Shown in pieces: positions 8,200 through 16,829 of a DNA stretch of 64,000 bases; the stretch's first letter is position 1; each line of letters starts with the position of its first letter. The position numbers and the translations under genes are program-made. This stretch comes from a virus. Below the pieces are notes generated by a model. It worked only from the letters and a program-made list of their open reading frames with translations. It made no database searches and was not told where the DNA came from. The stretch spans positions 17,949 to 81,948 of the IMG/VR virus record IMGVR_UViG_3300032286_001864. One strand, written 5' to 3'.

Positions 8200-10461
8200 G
8201 TGCCGTTCTCGCAGTATCTGGCCTCGAATCTGCTGAATTGGCATCGGCGTATAGGGATGCCAACGCCACCGGCGGCGATCTATATCTCCCTGCATATCGG
8301 CTCGCCAGGGAGGAGCGGCACGCAAGGTGATGTCACGGTTGGCTTGATCAGGACTCGCGGGGTCATCAAGGCAGCTGACTGGAGTGCGCCGATGACGAGC
8401 CGACAGGGGGACACCTGGCTGTTTGTGATCACCAACCTGGTCGTCGTGCCGCTGGCGACAAAGGCAGGCGCAACGGTGACCATCTCACACTTCGGCTGCT
8501 GGGATGCCGAGCAGGGAGGCAACTTCCTCAATCACGGCACGATCGCAGGACCGTTCACGGTGATCGCTGGTGATGCTGTCCGTTTTCCGCCCGGCAGCTT
8601 GATCATCCAGGTCCCATCACCGGCGGTGTTGTTCCCGGTGGCGATCCTCAGTGGTCCTGCCTTGATGCAATTGCTACCGGCGGGGACGTTGACCAGAACG
8701 GCCGACCCTTGCGCTCCGGGCGCTGTGACAGTGCCCGCCTTTACGTTACCCGCAAACCCTAATACAATAACACCTGATGATACCATTCGTACTTTTGGCT
8801 TCCAGTTTATAACAACCATTGATCGGGTGCTCAAGAAGGTTGGGATCTACGCTTGGACAACAACTGCCCACAGTATCGGCATCTGGGATTTTACACCAAG
8901 CTCCCCTCAGCTGCTATGGCAGAAGCAGATACTCCTGTCGGACCCATACATCCTTGATCAGGGGTTCCGCTGGTATGACGGACCTAACTTGATCCTAAGG
9001 GCAGGGAGGTTCTATGCGATTGCAGCAACCTGGAGTGGGCCTGATCCGATCCCGGCTCAGCTTAATCCGGTTGTTGGCGATGCAGTTACCAACATAGCCA
9101 ATTTCTCGCTAAACAATACCGCCGTGCGGATAAACGGTCCTCTTCCATCGTCGCACCTGACCGACTTGAACGCATTCGCCCCGGCAGGGACCTCCGGCAC
9201 TGATAACAAGGGGTATTACACGGTTAACATGCAGCTCTCTGACTGTATCCCAACCGCCCCTTGTGATCCAGGTTACCCGACAGTGCCCACCTTTACGTTA
9301 CCTGCAAACCCCAGCACAATAACACCTGGCTCAGCAGTTCGTGTTTTTGGCTATAATTTTGATACGGAAATTGATCGGGTCGTCAAAAAAGTTGGTATTT
9401 ACGCTCAGACAGCAAGGGATCACACTATTGGCATCTGGGATTTTACAGGCGCTCCCCAGCTGCTATGGCAGAAGCAGATACTCCTGTCGAACCCATACAT
9501 CCTTGATCAGGGGTTCCGCTGGTATGACGGACCTAACTTGATTCTAAAAGCGGGGAGGCGTTACGCAATTGCAGCAACCTGGGGCAGTAGCGAGCCTGTG
9601 CCCGCTGGAGTAAGCCCAGGTGACATTGCGGTCAACATAAACCGACTGAGCTTGAACGACAGTGCAAGAAGAGTGCCGGGAAACCCTCTGCCGTCGTCAT
9701 ACCTGACCGACCTGAACGCCTTCCCCCCGGACGGGACTTCCGTCACTGATAACAAGGGGTATTACACGGTTAACATGCAGCTCTCTGACTGTATCCCAAC
9801 CGCCCCTTGTGATCCAGGTTACCCGACAGTGCCCACCTTTACGTTACCCGCGAATCCCAGGACAATAACGCCTGATAATAACATTCGTGTTTTTGGTTTT
9901 GCTTTTAGTACAGGGATCAACCGTGTGATCAAGAAGGTTGGTATCTACGCTCAGACAACAACTGACCATAGTATCGGCGTCTGGGATTTTTCCGCCACTC
10001 CGCCCCGGCTGCTATGGCAGAAGCAAATCTCCTTGTCGGACCCGTACATCCTTGATCAGGGGTACCGCTGGTATGATACGCCCGACATCTTGCTACGAGG
10101 CGAACTCCCTCCCAGCATCCTGTCTCGTTACGTGATAGGAACAACCTGGGCTGGCGAACCGATCCCCGCTCAGCTTGATCCGGCCTACGGAATCGCAACC
10201 ATCAATATACTTAATTTCTCATTAGACAACACCGCGAGGATTGCATCGGGAAGCCCTCGACCATCGTCGCATCTGACTGACCTGAACGCTTACCCCCCGG
10301 CTGGTACCTCCGGCACTGATGAAAAGGGGTACTACACGGTTAACATGCAGCTCTCTGACTGTGTTCCTGAGTCACTGCTGTTCCCACAGAAGACCCTCTA
10401 TGGCTCTGCCTTGATGCAAGCCCCGGCGGCGGGGACGCTGACGAGGATCCGCCCGGCTTAG
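8200..10461 (+). CDS. Large tail-fibre protein with three tandem DUF4082-like beta domains
   Basis: 753 residues from a GTG at 8200; the frame is also open upstream, so the start is a choice. Residues 1-160 resemble a phage tail-fibre N-terminal module (SQYLASNLLNWHRRI; ISLHIG; FGCWDAEQGGN). Then come three copies of a roughly 180-residue unit with VKKVGIYA, IGIWDF, LLWQKQI, ILDQGFRWYD, ILKAGRRYAIAATW and GYYTVNMQLSDC. These match the jelly-roll DUF4082 type, often a carbohydrate-binding fold. It likely contacts the host surface. The repeat region is visibly lower in GC than its flanks, suggesting transfer and expansion. Confidence 0.75.
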   Translation: MPFSQYLASNLLNWHRRIGMPTPPAAIYISLHIGSPGRSGTQGDVTVGLIRTRGVIKAADWSAPMTSRQGDTWLFVITNLVVVPLATKAGATVTISHFGCWDAEQGGNFLNHGTIAGPFTVIAGDAVRFPPGSLIIQVPSPAVLFPVAILSGPALMQLLPAGTLTRTADPCAPGAVTVPAFTLPANPNTITPDDTIRTFGFQFITTIDRVLKKVGIYAWTTTAHSIGIWDFTPSSPQLLWQKQILLSDPYILDQGFRWYDGPNLILRAGRFYAIAATWSGPDPIPAQLNPVVGDAVTNIANFSLNNTAVRINGPLPSSHLTDLNAFAPAGTSGTDNKGYYTVNMQLSDCIPTAPCDPGYPTVPTFTLPANPSTITPGSAVRVFGYNFDTEIDRVVKKVGIYAQTARDHTIGIWDFTGAPQLLWQKQILLSNPYILDQGFRWYDGPNLILKAGRRYAIAATWGSSEPVPAGVSPGDIAVNINRLSLNDSARRVPGNPLPSSYLTDLNAFPPDGTSVTDNKGYYTVNMQLSDCIPTAPCDPGYPTVPTFTLPANPRTITPDNNIRVFGFAFSTGINRVIKKVGIYAQTTTDHSIGVWDFSATPPRLLWQKQISLSDPYILDQGYRWYDTPDILLRGELPPSILSRYVIGTTWAGEPIPAQLDPAYGIATINILNFSLDNTARIASGSPRPSSHLTDLNAYPPAGTSGTDEKGYYTVNMQLSDCVPESLLFPQKTLYGSALMQAPAAGTLTRIRPA
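8731..10370 (+). repeat. Three tandem ~550-bp coding repeats in tail-fibre gene
   Basis: Units begin at about 8731, 9283 and 9829 (period 552 and 546). The junction between units 1/2 and 2/3 is the same for roughly 100 bp, spanning the end of one unit and the start of the next, while unit interiors differ. This indicates recent recombination between copies. Confidence 0.85.
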
Positions 10462-10481
10462 AGCAGGGAGCGCTGCTTCGC

Positions 10482-10487
10482 TAGAAT
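10482..10487 (+). promoter_or_regulatory. TAGNNT promoter-like box (TAGAATC)
   Basis: TAGAATC, 43 nt before the ATG at 10531, in the 69-bp gap after the large fibre gene. Confidence 0.45.
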
Positions 10488-10530
10488 CACCAGGCACGGC
10501 CTCTCGCATCGATTCGTCCGGACGTAAGCC

Positions 10531-11178
10531 ATGGCCCTTATTACGACTCGGAACCAGAAGGGCGCTGCACTGACCTTCAGTGAGGTTGATGCCAACTTTG
10601 TTGCCCTAAACAACGATATTGCCAACCTGTCTTCGAGCGTCTATACCGCTGTGCCGGTTGGAACGGTCATTTCCTTTGCGGGGTTTTCACCTCCCTACGG
10701 CTGGCTGAAGGCAAACGGCGATACAGTTACCAACGGCTTGGGAACAGTCCAAGGCGTTACAGCGAACTTCGCCGCTTTGTATGCCGTGCTAGGCGCGCCC
10801 GGGAGGCTCCCTGATCTTCGCGGTGAGTTTGTGCGGGGCGCGGACGATGGACGCGGCGTTGACCCCTCCAGGGCGATCGGCAGCTTGCAGGGCGGCAGCT
10901 TTCAAAGCCACGACCACGGAATCTCCGATCCGGGCCACGACCACGGCGCCGCCGACCTTGGTCACTCGCACAGTTACACCCGGAGCGGGGATAACAACCA
11001 GGTCCTAGCAGGCGGCCAAGCCGGGCGGTGTAACTCGGGCGTCTTCCCCAGCAATACCGACCCTGGCGCTGCCAACATCGTTGTCTATCCCCACGGGACC
11101 AACATCGCCGTCCAAGCTGCGGGTGGGAGCGAGACGCGCCCGCGCAACGTGGCACTGCTGTACTGCATCAAGTATTGA
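10531..11178 (+). CDS. Phage tail-collar-domain fibre protein
   Basis: 215 residues. The N-terminus (ALITTRNQKGAALTFSEVDANF) is typical of phage tail-fibre attachment segments. FAGFSPPYGWLKANG and LPDLRGEFVRGADDGRG are the signature of the phage tail collar domain. A His-rich stretch (HDHGISDPGHDHGAADLGHSHS) is the metal-binding part seen in such fibres, and the protein ends with the family-type RPRNVALLYCIKY. It is probably a short fibre or receptor-binding tip. It overlaps the convergent zinc-ribbon gene by 11 nt. Confidence 0.85.
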   Translation: MALITTRNQKGAALTFSEVDANFVALNNDIANLSSSVYTAVPVGTVISFAGFSPPYGWLKANGDTVTNGLGTVQGVTANFAALYAVLGAPGRLPDLRGEFVRGADDGRGVDPSRAIGSLQGGSFQSHDHGISDPGHDHGAADLGHSHSYTRSGDNNQVLAGGQAGRCNSGVFPSNTDPGAANIVVYPHGTNIAVQAAGGSETRPRNVALLYCIKY

Positions 11179-11374
11179 GTGCTGACTGCTGGTCGCCGAC
11201 TACGGGGCGCGGCACAAACGCCCGGATCAGGCTGCCAGCTTCCAGCTTCTCGAGTGTCGTCCAGCGGATCTGGCAAAGCCGGCAGCCGCGTCGTCGCCGG
11301 ACAGCGCCGTCACCGCGGTGAACAGTATTGAGCACGCAGGCATGGTCAATAGAATCGCAGTTCGGGCAACGCAT
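11168..11374 (-). CDS. NrdR-like zinc-ribbon small protein
   Basis: 68 residues. It begins MRCPNCDS, continues to GAVRRRRGCRLCQIRWTTLEKLEAG, and so reproduces the N-terminal zinc ribbon of NrdR repressors (CxxC, RRRR, CxxC, R.TT.E). The ATP-cone that follows in true NrdR is absent. NrdR ribbons bind NrdR boxes upstream of ribonucleotide reductase genes. A stand-alone ribbon could compete with host NrdR; that is inference. It lies opposite to the surrounding structural genes. Confidence 0.7.
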   Translation of the reverse strand: MRCPNCDSIDHACVLNTVHRGDGAVRRRRGCRLCQIRWTTLEKLEAGSLIRAFVPRPVVGDQQSALNT

Positions 11375-11457
11375 CAGCCGAGCCGGGAGCAAAGTGCTAG
11401 CCAAGGCTGGCAGAACGCCAAGGCAGGCGGTAACCTGCTGGCACCGATGCAGCCGCG

Positions 11458-11952
11458 ATGACCGCCGAGTCTTACGAACAGCAGCCTTTGCCGGGGCTTG
11501 AGCACCTGTGCCCGCCTGTCTTAGCTGATACCCAGCGGCAGCTTGCCCTGAGCAAGGCCAGAGTCGAGATGACGGAAGCCATGTACCAAGCCAGCGGGCG
11601 GAGCGATCCGACTCATCCGATGAACGGAAAGTACACCGGGCTCTGGGTCGAGCTCTGCCTGACGACCGGGCGGGCACTGCTGGAGCACGCCCTGCTTTAT
11701 CCGGAGGACGTGCAGGTGACCGCACGATCGGCGCCCCAAAGCCATGACGTCGATCTCGGTTCGGTAGGGCCGTCCCTCGAGGGGATGTTCGCTATTCGCA
11801 AGCAGGCGCTCGCCGATGGGGCCGAATCGATCCGCTTGCAACGCGAGTCCGACCGGTTGCGCGCTGCCTACTTCCATGGCTTGGCAGCTCTGGACGACTC
11901 CCCGGGAGACAGCCCGTTTGCGGTGCTGGGGACGTCGGCGGTGCACTTGTGA
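11458..11952 (+). CDS. Hypothetical helical protein
   Basis: 164 residues, mostly helical and charged (RQLALSKARVEMTEAMYQ; RKQALADGAESIRLQRESDRLRAAYFHGLAAL). No family recognised. TAACCT lies 22 nt before the ATG at a promoter-box position. Its stop overlaps the next gene's GTG (GTGA). Confidence 0.6.
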   Translation: MTAESYEQQPLPGLEHLCPPVLADTQRQLALSKARVEMTEAMYQASGRSDPTHPMNGKYTGLWVELCLTTGRALLEHALLYPEDVQVTARSAPQSHDVDLGSVGPSLEGMFAIRKQALADGAESIRLQRESDRLRAAYFHGLAALDDSPGDSPFAVLGTSAVHL

Positions 11953-12299
11953 AGGTAGACGACATTGAGCGGCTGCTCGCTGGGCGGCGGCTAGAGGACG
12001 TCCTCTTCGAGAGCAATGCCGCCGAGTACGCGGACTGCGTCAAGGCCCGTCAGGCCAGCGCCATTTACCGAGCCTATGGACCCGACGCCCTACGAAACCA
12101 GCATCCAGGAAGTCGCCGCGGTCCTTCAAGCCCGGACCCTACTGCTGCGTCTCAGCGATCACCAGCTGACACCGCGGGTCCCTCGGGAGATACGAGCAGA
12201 GGCTCGTGCGCTTCTGCGCTGGTTCCCTCGGGCAGAGCGACTGAGGCCTGTCCTGGAGGGACCGGCGCATCTGCAGCGACAAGCCAGGCGCCTCCTTGA
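11949..12299 (+). CDS. Hypothetical protein; C-terminal part overlaps next gene
   Basis: GTG start in a GTGA overlap with the preceding gene. Residues 1-49 look like real protein (VDDIERLLAGRRLEDVLFESNAAEYADCVKARQ split by charge, then ASAIYRAYGPDAL). The remainder to 12299 is low-complexity Ser/Pro/Ala and runs over the frame of the next gene. Either the stop was lost by mutation, or a frameshift joins it to the downstream frame near 12080. Confidence 0.4.
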   Translation: MKVDDIERLLAGRRLEDVLFESNAAEYADCVKARQASAIYRAYGPDALRNQHPGSRRGPSSPDPTAASQRSPADTAGPSGDTSRGSCASALVPSGRATEACPGGTGASAATSQAPP

Positions 12300-12372
12300 G
12301 GCCGAAACTTTTCGTAATAACCCAATTCCAAGCCCCGAAACAACCCAAGGCGGGACCCCTTCTTCTCTGTAG
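12076..12372 (+). CDS. BPSL0761-like small protein
   Basis: 98 residues from ATG at 12076. VAAVLQARTLLLRL, then TPRVPREIRAEARALLRWFP, fits the BPSL0761 family pattern (short phage/plasmid protein, function unknown). It overlaps the preceding reading frame by 224 nt and ends 26 nt before the end of the convergent recombinase gene. Confidence 0.55.
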   Translation: MDPTPYETSIQEVAAVLQARTLLLRLSDHQLTPRVPREIRAEARALLRWFPRAERLRPVLEGPAHLQRQARRLLEAETFRNNPIPSPETTQGGTPSSL

Positions 12373-12397
12373 CACCATGGACGCCAGGACTGCTTTG

Positions 12398-13666
12398 TTA
12401 CGAATTGCTGCTCGGGCGGTCTCGCAGCCGAATTTCGACCCGGTTGGGATCCCCGACGTAGAGAACCTCGTCAACAAGCTCCAGCAGCACTGCCCGGAGT
12501 TCTTCCGTGGTAGCGGCTTCAAGCACGCCGGGTCGCAACAGGAGCTCCTGCAGGCCGGTCCAGTTCGCTGAATTGATCGGCGGCGGCGCCAGCAACTCCA
12601 GTCGCAGTGTTTCGATGGCCTGAGCCAGGCCGGGTACCCCCTGGGCGGCTAAGGCTTCCAGCTGCTCGAGATGTGCTCGCTTGATGCGTTCCTCTGGGCT
12701 GGGCTCAACTTCCCCCGAGGACGCGGCATTGAGGGGACCCAACAGGGCGGCACCTCGCAGGGCTTCGAGCGCCTGGTTGATGACCTTCCATTCCGCAAGG
12801 CCGCGACCCCAGCGCGGGCAGTGCAGATGCGTGCACTTCAGCCGGGGGAGGCCATGAGCAATGGTGTAGTGCATGGCCTTGCCGCACTCCGAGCAGCGGA
12901 CCAGGCCGGAGAGAGCGCGAATCACCCGAGGGGCTCTGGTGCCTCCCCTCTGGCGGGAGTCGATCAGCCGCCGCGCCTGTTGCCATTCCTGCCAGGAGAT
13001 CAGAGCGGCGACTCGGTCTGGCTCGTTGCTGACGATGCCCCGCAGGATGGGATTGTCGATCCAGCGGGCCAGGCCGCGAGGGCTCCAGTCCAGGCCGTGC
13101 AAGCGGATCGTGCCCGGCAGGTTGAACTCTTGCGCGGCTAGCTGCTCCCAGAGATTACGGGCCTCTGGAAATCGCTCTGGATGGGGTACCACCTGGGAGC
13201 CGTCGTACAGGTAGCCGAAGGGGACCCGGCCGCAGGCATAGTGACCGGCGGCCTTCCTGCGCGATAGGCCGTTTTTGATGTTGATGCTCTTGATCATGGA
13301 GTCGACCTCGTTGACTACGCTCATCACCCCGGTGATCATCCGATCGGCCGGTTTGTCGACCTGAGACGGCGTACCGTCCAGAAGCCGTACCTCGATTCCC
13401 AGTCGAGCGCAGATCCGGAACAGTTGCACGTCTTCCCCCCGGCGGCTCATCCGTTGCTGGGACCCAAAGACGACCCGACGAACGCGCCCTGATGCGACGA
13501 GTCCGAGTAGCTCCTCCCAGCCCGGGCGCGTGCCGTCCTTGAATGCTGACTTCCGTTCAGAGATCACGCGATCGCAGCCGGCTCCGTACAGCTGCTGGAT
13601 TTGTCCCTCGATACTGGTGTCCTGCTCGACTTTGTCGGTCGAGACGCGGGCGTAGCCGATGATCAC
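12398..13666 (-). CDS. Serine recombinase, XisF-like
   Basis: 422 residues. It opens IIGYARVSTDKVEQDTSIEGQ with the nucleophile Ser9, followed by the resolvase-fold RRVVFGSQQRMSRRGEDVQLF. Then come the recombinase domain (RRKAAGHYACGRVPFGYLYD), a zinc ribbon (LVRCSECGKAM, then KCTHLHCPRWG) and a C-terminal helical region. Length and layout fit the cyanobacterial XisF group that excises DNA elements from nitrogen genes, or a compact phage integrase. It would catalyse site-specific integration or excision. It is carried opposite to the late genes and could be the integrase or a passenger. No att site could be identified by eye. Confidence 0.85.
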   Translation of the reverse strand: MIIGYARVSTDKVEQDTSIEGQIQQLYGAGCDRVISERKSAFKDGTRPGWEELLGLVASGRVRRVVFGSQQRMSRRGEDVQLFRICARLGIEVRLLDGTPSQVDKPADRMITGVMSVVNEVDSMIKSINIKNGLSRRKAAGHYACGRVPFGYLYDGSQVVPHPERFPEARNLWEQLAAQEFNLPGTIRLHGLDWSPRGLARWIDNPILRGIVSNEPDRVAALISWQEWQQARRLIDSRQRGGTRAPRVIRALSGLVRCSECGKAMHYTIAHGLPRLKCTHLHCPRWGRGLAEWKVINQALEALRGAALLGPLNAASSGEVEPSPEERIKRAHLEQLEALAAQGVPGLAQAIETLRLELLAPPPINSANWTGLQELLLRPGVLEAATTEELRAVLLELVDEVLYVGDPNRVEIRLRDRPSSNS

Positions 13667-13867
13667 GGGCCAGGAGCAGCTAAGAGGAGCGTAGTGCTTA
13701 GCGGCCCTTTTCCTTGGAGAAGGCCTCTTAAGTACTAGGCGGCTTAACTCGGAGCCCCAGTGCCCTGGTGCACGGAATCGACGAACACCGCGGAGCGTGA
13801 ACCAAGGCCGCGGATGAGGCGATGCTTGCCCTGGCTAGCATGGCGTTAGCTAGGAGCAGAATCCAAG
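13667..13867. other. Divergent intergenic region between recombinase and fibre gene
   Basis: 201 bp between divergent starts. It contains an imperfect hairpin at about 13699-13721 (GGCC arms) and a CTTAAGTACTAGGCGGCTTAA stretch with partial symmetry at 13727-13747. The plus-strand TAGNNT box lies at its right end. A recombinase operator or attachment core could be here; none is proven. Confidence 0.3.
13836..13841 (+). promoter_or_regulatory. TAGNNT promoter-like box (TAGCAT)
   Basis: 26 nt before the ATG at 13868. Confidence 0.4.
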
Positions 13868-15007
13868 ATGGCGACCAGGAGGTTATTCGGGCAGACCTAC
13901 GACGAGATCGCCATCGTTGCCGCTGCGCCGATTCCGGTGGACGTTGGCTCAGCCGTGGTCAACATTGGGACGGCTGTTGAAATATCGAACGACGCCGGGA
14001 ACCCGCTGCCGGTTTCGGGAAGCGTCAGCATCACCGGAAGCGCAGCGGTCACCGGCCCGCTCACGGACACGCAGCTCAGGGCTACTGCGGTGCCTGTCTC
14101 CGGCACGTTCTGGCAGGCCACTCAGCCAATTTCGGGAAGCGTTTCGATCACGGGGACCCCAACCGTTACCGGGCCACTGACTGACACACAGCTGCGAGCG
14201 ACCGCTGTTCCCGTCTCTGGCACGTTCTGGCAGGCCACTCAGCCAGTAAGCGGCAGCGTTTCGATCACGGGCACCGCAGCAGTTTCAGGACCGCTCACGG
14301 ACACCCAGCTCCGCGCTACTGCGGTGCCTGTCTCCGGCACGTTCTGGCAGGCCACGCAGCCTGTCTCCGCCGCTTCCCTGCCGCTCCCCAGTGGCGCTGC
14401 GACAAGCGCCAACCAGACCACCACCAACACCAGCCTGAGCAGCATCGACGGCAAGTTGGCTGCCTTGCAATCTGGAGCCGTCCCGATCGGCGACAACAGC
14501 GCCAGCCTCACCGTTGACGGCACCGCCTACGCCGCCACGGTGTCGTTCACCAGGCCTGCCAATACGACGGCCTACACCGCTGGCGATGTGATTGGAACCG
14601 GCGCCAGCAACGACGCCATTCACACCCTGAGCAGCATTGGCAGCAGCGGCGGCTATGTGGTGGTGCAGAGCATCGAGCTGGTCTTGGGGATCAGCGCGGT
14701 GCCGTCTGGCATGACGTCATTCCGAGTTCACTTTTACGACAGCTCGCCCACCGCAGCGGCCGACAACTCCGTGTTCGATGTTGCCAGCGGCGACCGCGCC
14801 AAGTATTTGGGCTACATCGACATGCCTGCCCCGGTTGACCTGGGCTCCACGTGCTTCACGCAGATCGACTACCCCGGCAAGCTGTTCAAATTGGCCAGTG
14901 CCAGCACTTCCCTGTTCTGCGAGTTGCAGACCATCGGGGGCTTCACCCCTGCGGCTAACTCCGAGGCCTACATCCTGCGGGTCAAGACCCTGGAAGCTGG
15001 TAAGTAA
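13868..15007 (+). CDS. Fibre or spike protein with repeated GPLTDTQLRAT units
   Basis: 379 residues. Residues 50-175 hold three and a half copies of a repeat of roughly 38 residues: TGPLTDTQLRATAVPVSGT, then FWQATQPVSGSVSITG. This repeat type is common in phage fibre and baseplate-associated proteins. After a Ser/Thr linker, a C-terminal domain of about 165 residues (TAYTAGDVIG; VVVQSIELVLG; FRVHFYDSSPT; YIDMPAPVDLG) looks like a beta-sandwich. The stop overlaps the next start. Confidence 0.7.
   Translation: MATRRLFGQTYDEIAIVAAAPIPVDVGSAVVNIGTAVEISNDAGNPLPVSGSVSITGSAAVTGPLTDTQLRATAVPVSGTFWQATQPISGSVSITGTPTVTGPLTDTQLRATAVPVSGTFWQATQPVSGSVSITGTAAVSGPLTDTQLRATAVPVSGTFWQATQPVSAASLPLPSGAATSANQTTTNTSLSSIDGKLAALQSGAVPIGDNSASLTVDGTAYAATVSFTRPANTTAYTAGDVIGTGASNDAIHTLSSIGSSGGYVVVQSIELVLGISAVPSGMTSFRVHFYDSSPTAAADNSVFDVASGDRAKYLGYIDMPAPVDLGSTCFTQIDYPGKLFKLASASTSLFCELQTIGGFTPAANSEAYILRVKTLEAGK
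14050..14375 (+). repeat. Tandem ~115-bp coding repeat in fibre gene
   Basis: At least three copies encode GPLTDTQLRAT, then VPVSGTFWQATQP. Copies differ mostly at synonymous sites, so protein sequence is kept while DNA diverges. Confidence 0.8.
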
Positions 15008-16284
15008 TGGGCCATCCAATCCGCAGAACGCAAGCTGCACCCTGGCTGAAGGATTCGTTATGGCGCGGGGCGCTGGCGGTGCCGTCGCTCGATCTGCGCT
15101 TTGCTGATAACAAGTCTTTGATGGATTCGGTTTCGGGTCAGAACCTGATCACGTTCTCCCGTGCCAGTTCGGCAACGTACATCGACTCCACGGGGACACT
15201 GCAAACGGCCTCAACGGATGTGCCGAGGTTTGATCACAACCCAACCACCGGGGAGAGCTTGGGGCTGCTGGTGGAGGAGCAGAGGACAAATTTGTTGTTA
15301 CAGTCGGAGAATCTTGGGACAACTTGGACGCTTTCTGAAGCGACTGTCTCATTAAATACAGCCATTGCTCCAGACGGTCAAACCACGGCAGATACTGTAA
15401 TACCTAGCAATGGTGCTCTTGGAGTTCCTCGCCAAGATGTTCTACTCTCAGACTCAACTATTTATACTTTTTCAGTATTTTTTAAAACGGCTGGCCTCAA
15501 CAGTGTTAATCTTCAATTTTTCAACAAAACAAATACTTTTCATGGAAGTAAAAATTTAGATTTATCCACTGGTGCTCTTTCTGGTAGCGAATATATAGGC
15601 GCTACATCAGTTGTTGCCTATGGTAATGGCTGGTATAGATTGATACTGGCCAACCTTGGCAGTGGCACAGGAGCAACCAGTCCAAACGTTCGCATTGTTC
15701 CTAGTACAACAGGCAACGGTACTTCAGGGTTTTATATCTGGGGCGCACAACTAGAAGCCGGATCTTTCCCCACCAGCTACATCCCCACCACCACCGCAGC
15801 CGCCACCAGGGCCGCCGATGTTGCAACGATTACGGGCACGGCGTTCAGTTCGTGGTATCGGCAGGATGAGGGGACGGTGTTTGCAGCAGTTTACTTGCCT
15901 CAATTAGGAAAGGCGGCACGGATTATAGCGGTTGATGATGGAAACTTCGTCAACATGTTAGATATAACAACAACCGGCTTAGATACTATGGGGATTGAAG
16001 CAGTAGCTAGCGGTAGCTATGGAGGAGGCATTATATCGTCAAATTCTTTTGCAAATGCCAATCCAAAGATTGCTGCAACGTACAGCTCTGGTGCAAATGA
16101 ATCGGCGTGCCTTAATGGGGGCACAGTTGCAAGTGGAAATATCACGCTGCCATCAACATCATTGACAACAATGCGGTTGGGGTGGCAATCAAATTTTGCG
16201 AATTTCTTAAACGGCACCATCCGCCGCCTCACCTACTTCCCCGCCCGCCTCCCCGACACCACGTTGCAGAGGCTCACGCAGTGA
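15007..16284 (+). CDS. Head-fibre/lectin-like tail protein
   Basis: 425 residues. DSVSGQNLITFSRASSATYID and RFDHNPTTGESLGLLVEEQRTNLLLQSE are the signature of a phage structural module placed before carbohydrate-binding sandwiches. A concanavalin-like domain follows (YTFSVFFKTAG; FYIWGAQLEAGSFPTSYIPTT), and a second beta domain ends the protein. Likely a host-recognition fibre. The inside of the gene, about 15330-15770 and 15890-16200, is AT-rich compared with its ends, suggesting domain import. Confidence 0.75.
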   Translation: MGHPIRRTQAAPWLKDSLWRGALAVPSLDLRFADNKSLMDSVSGQNLITFSRASSATYIDSTGTLQTASTDVPRFDHNPTTGESLGLLVEEQRTNLLLQSENLGTTWTLSEATVSLNTAIAPDGQTTADTVIPSNGALGVPRQDVLLSDSTIYTFSVFFKTAGLNSVNLQFFNKTNTFHGSKNLDLSTGALSGSEYIGATSVVAYGNGWYRLILANLGSGTGATSPNVRIVPSTTGNGTSGFYIWGAQLEAGSFPTSYIPTTTAAATRAADVATITGTAFSSWYRQDEGTVFAAVYLPQLGKAARIIAVDDGNFVNMLDITTTGLDTMGIEAVASGSYGGGIISSNSFANANPKIAATYSSGANESACLNGGTVASGNITLPSTSLTTMRLGWQSNFANFLNGTIRRLTYFPARLPDTTLQRLTQ

Positions 16285-16628
16285 TCTGCTATCAATTCCC
16301 CAGCCGCGCAATCTGGAGAACCCTGGCCCTACAGACCGGCCTGGCTGCCTTGGTAGGCGGAGAGTTCCAACTACTCGGCGGCCACAATATTGCCATCGAC
16401 GAAGTTGGAACGGTGGTAGATGTTGAGGCAATGCTTGATGCCAATGGGACTGTGATCACCCCTGCCGTCCTGGCGCCTGGGTTTCATGTCAACCTGATCC
16501 ACCCCGACCCGCCGCAGCAGCTTGACTCATATTTGATCGTGGTCAACTCTCCCAGCCGAATCTTCCTGGGTCAGGACGGGTCGGTCCCCGATGACGAACT
16601 CCTGGCCACCATTGAAACCCTGTTGTAG
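16281..16628 (+). CDS. Small protein after fibre gene
   Basis: 115 residues from the GTG at 16281, overlapping the fibre stop (GTGA). Beta-rich with VICYQFPS at the start and HVNLIHPDPPQQLDSYLIVVNSPSRIFLGQ in the second half. Close linkage to the fibre suggests a fibre chaperone, clamp or additional tip protein. No family recognised. Confidence 0.6.
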   Translation: MICYQFPSRAIWRTLALQTGLAALVGGEFQLLGGHNIAIDEVGTVVDVEAMLDANGTVITPAVLAPGFHVNLIHPDPPQQLDSYLIVVNSPSRIFLGQDGSVPDDELLATIETLL

Positions 16629-16630
16629 CC

Positions 16631-16768
16631 ATGCCTGAAAATCCCTACCTCCGCGCTGCTCGCACCCCTGCCGGGAAGCTGCGGCTCAGGCCCATGGTTG
16701 TCAGGATCCGGTTAAAGCGTCCCAGGCCGCCGAAGCCGCCGGGGAAAGCGGGGAAGGGTGCAGCCTGA
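16631..16768 (+). CDS. 45-residue highly basic protein
   Basis: A short frame from ATG 16631, 2 nt after the previous stop, to TGA 16768. Very rich in Arg, Lys and Pro (RIRLKRPRPPKPPGKAGKG), hence probably disordered and nucleic-acid- or membrane-binding. Too short to classify. Confidence 0.5.
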   Translation: MPENPYLRAARTPAGKLRLRPMVVRIRLKRPRPPKPPGKAGKGAA

Positions 16769-16802
16769 GCCAGGCGCCATGACCGCCCCGTTTGCTCGCT
16801 CC

Positions 16803-16808
16803 TAGGCT
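16803..16808 (+). promoter_or_regulatory. TAGNNT promoter-like box (TAGGCT)
   Basis: 22 nt before the GTG at 16830. Confidence 0.4.
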
Positions 16809-16829
16809 GATCCCAACCGGGGTACACGC

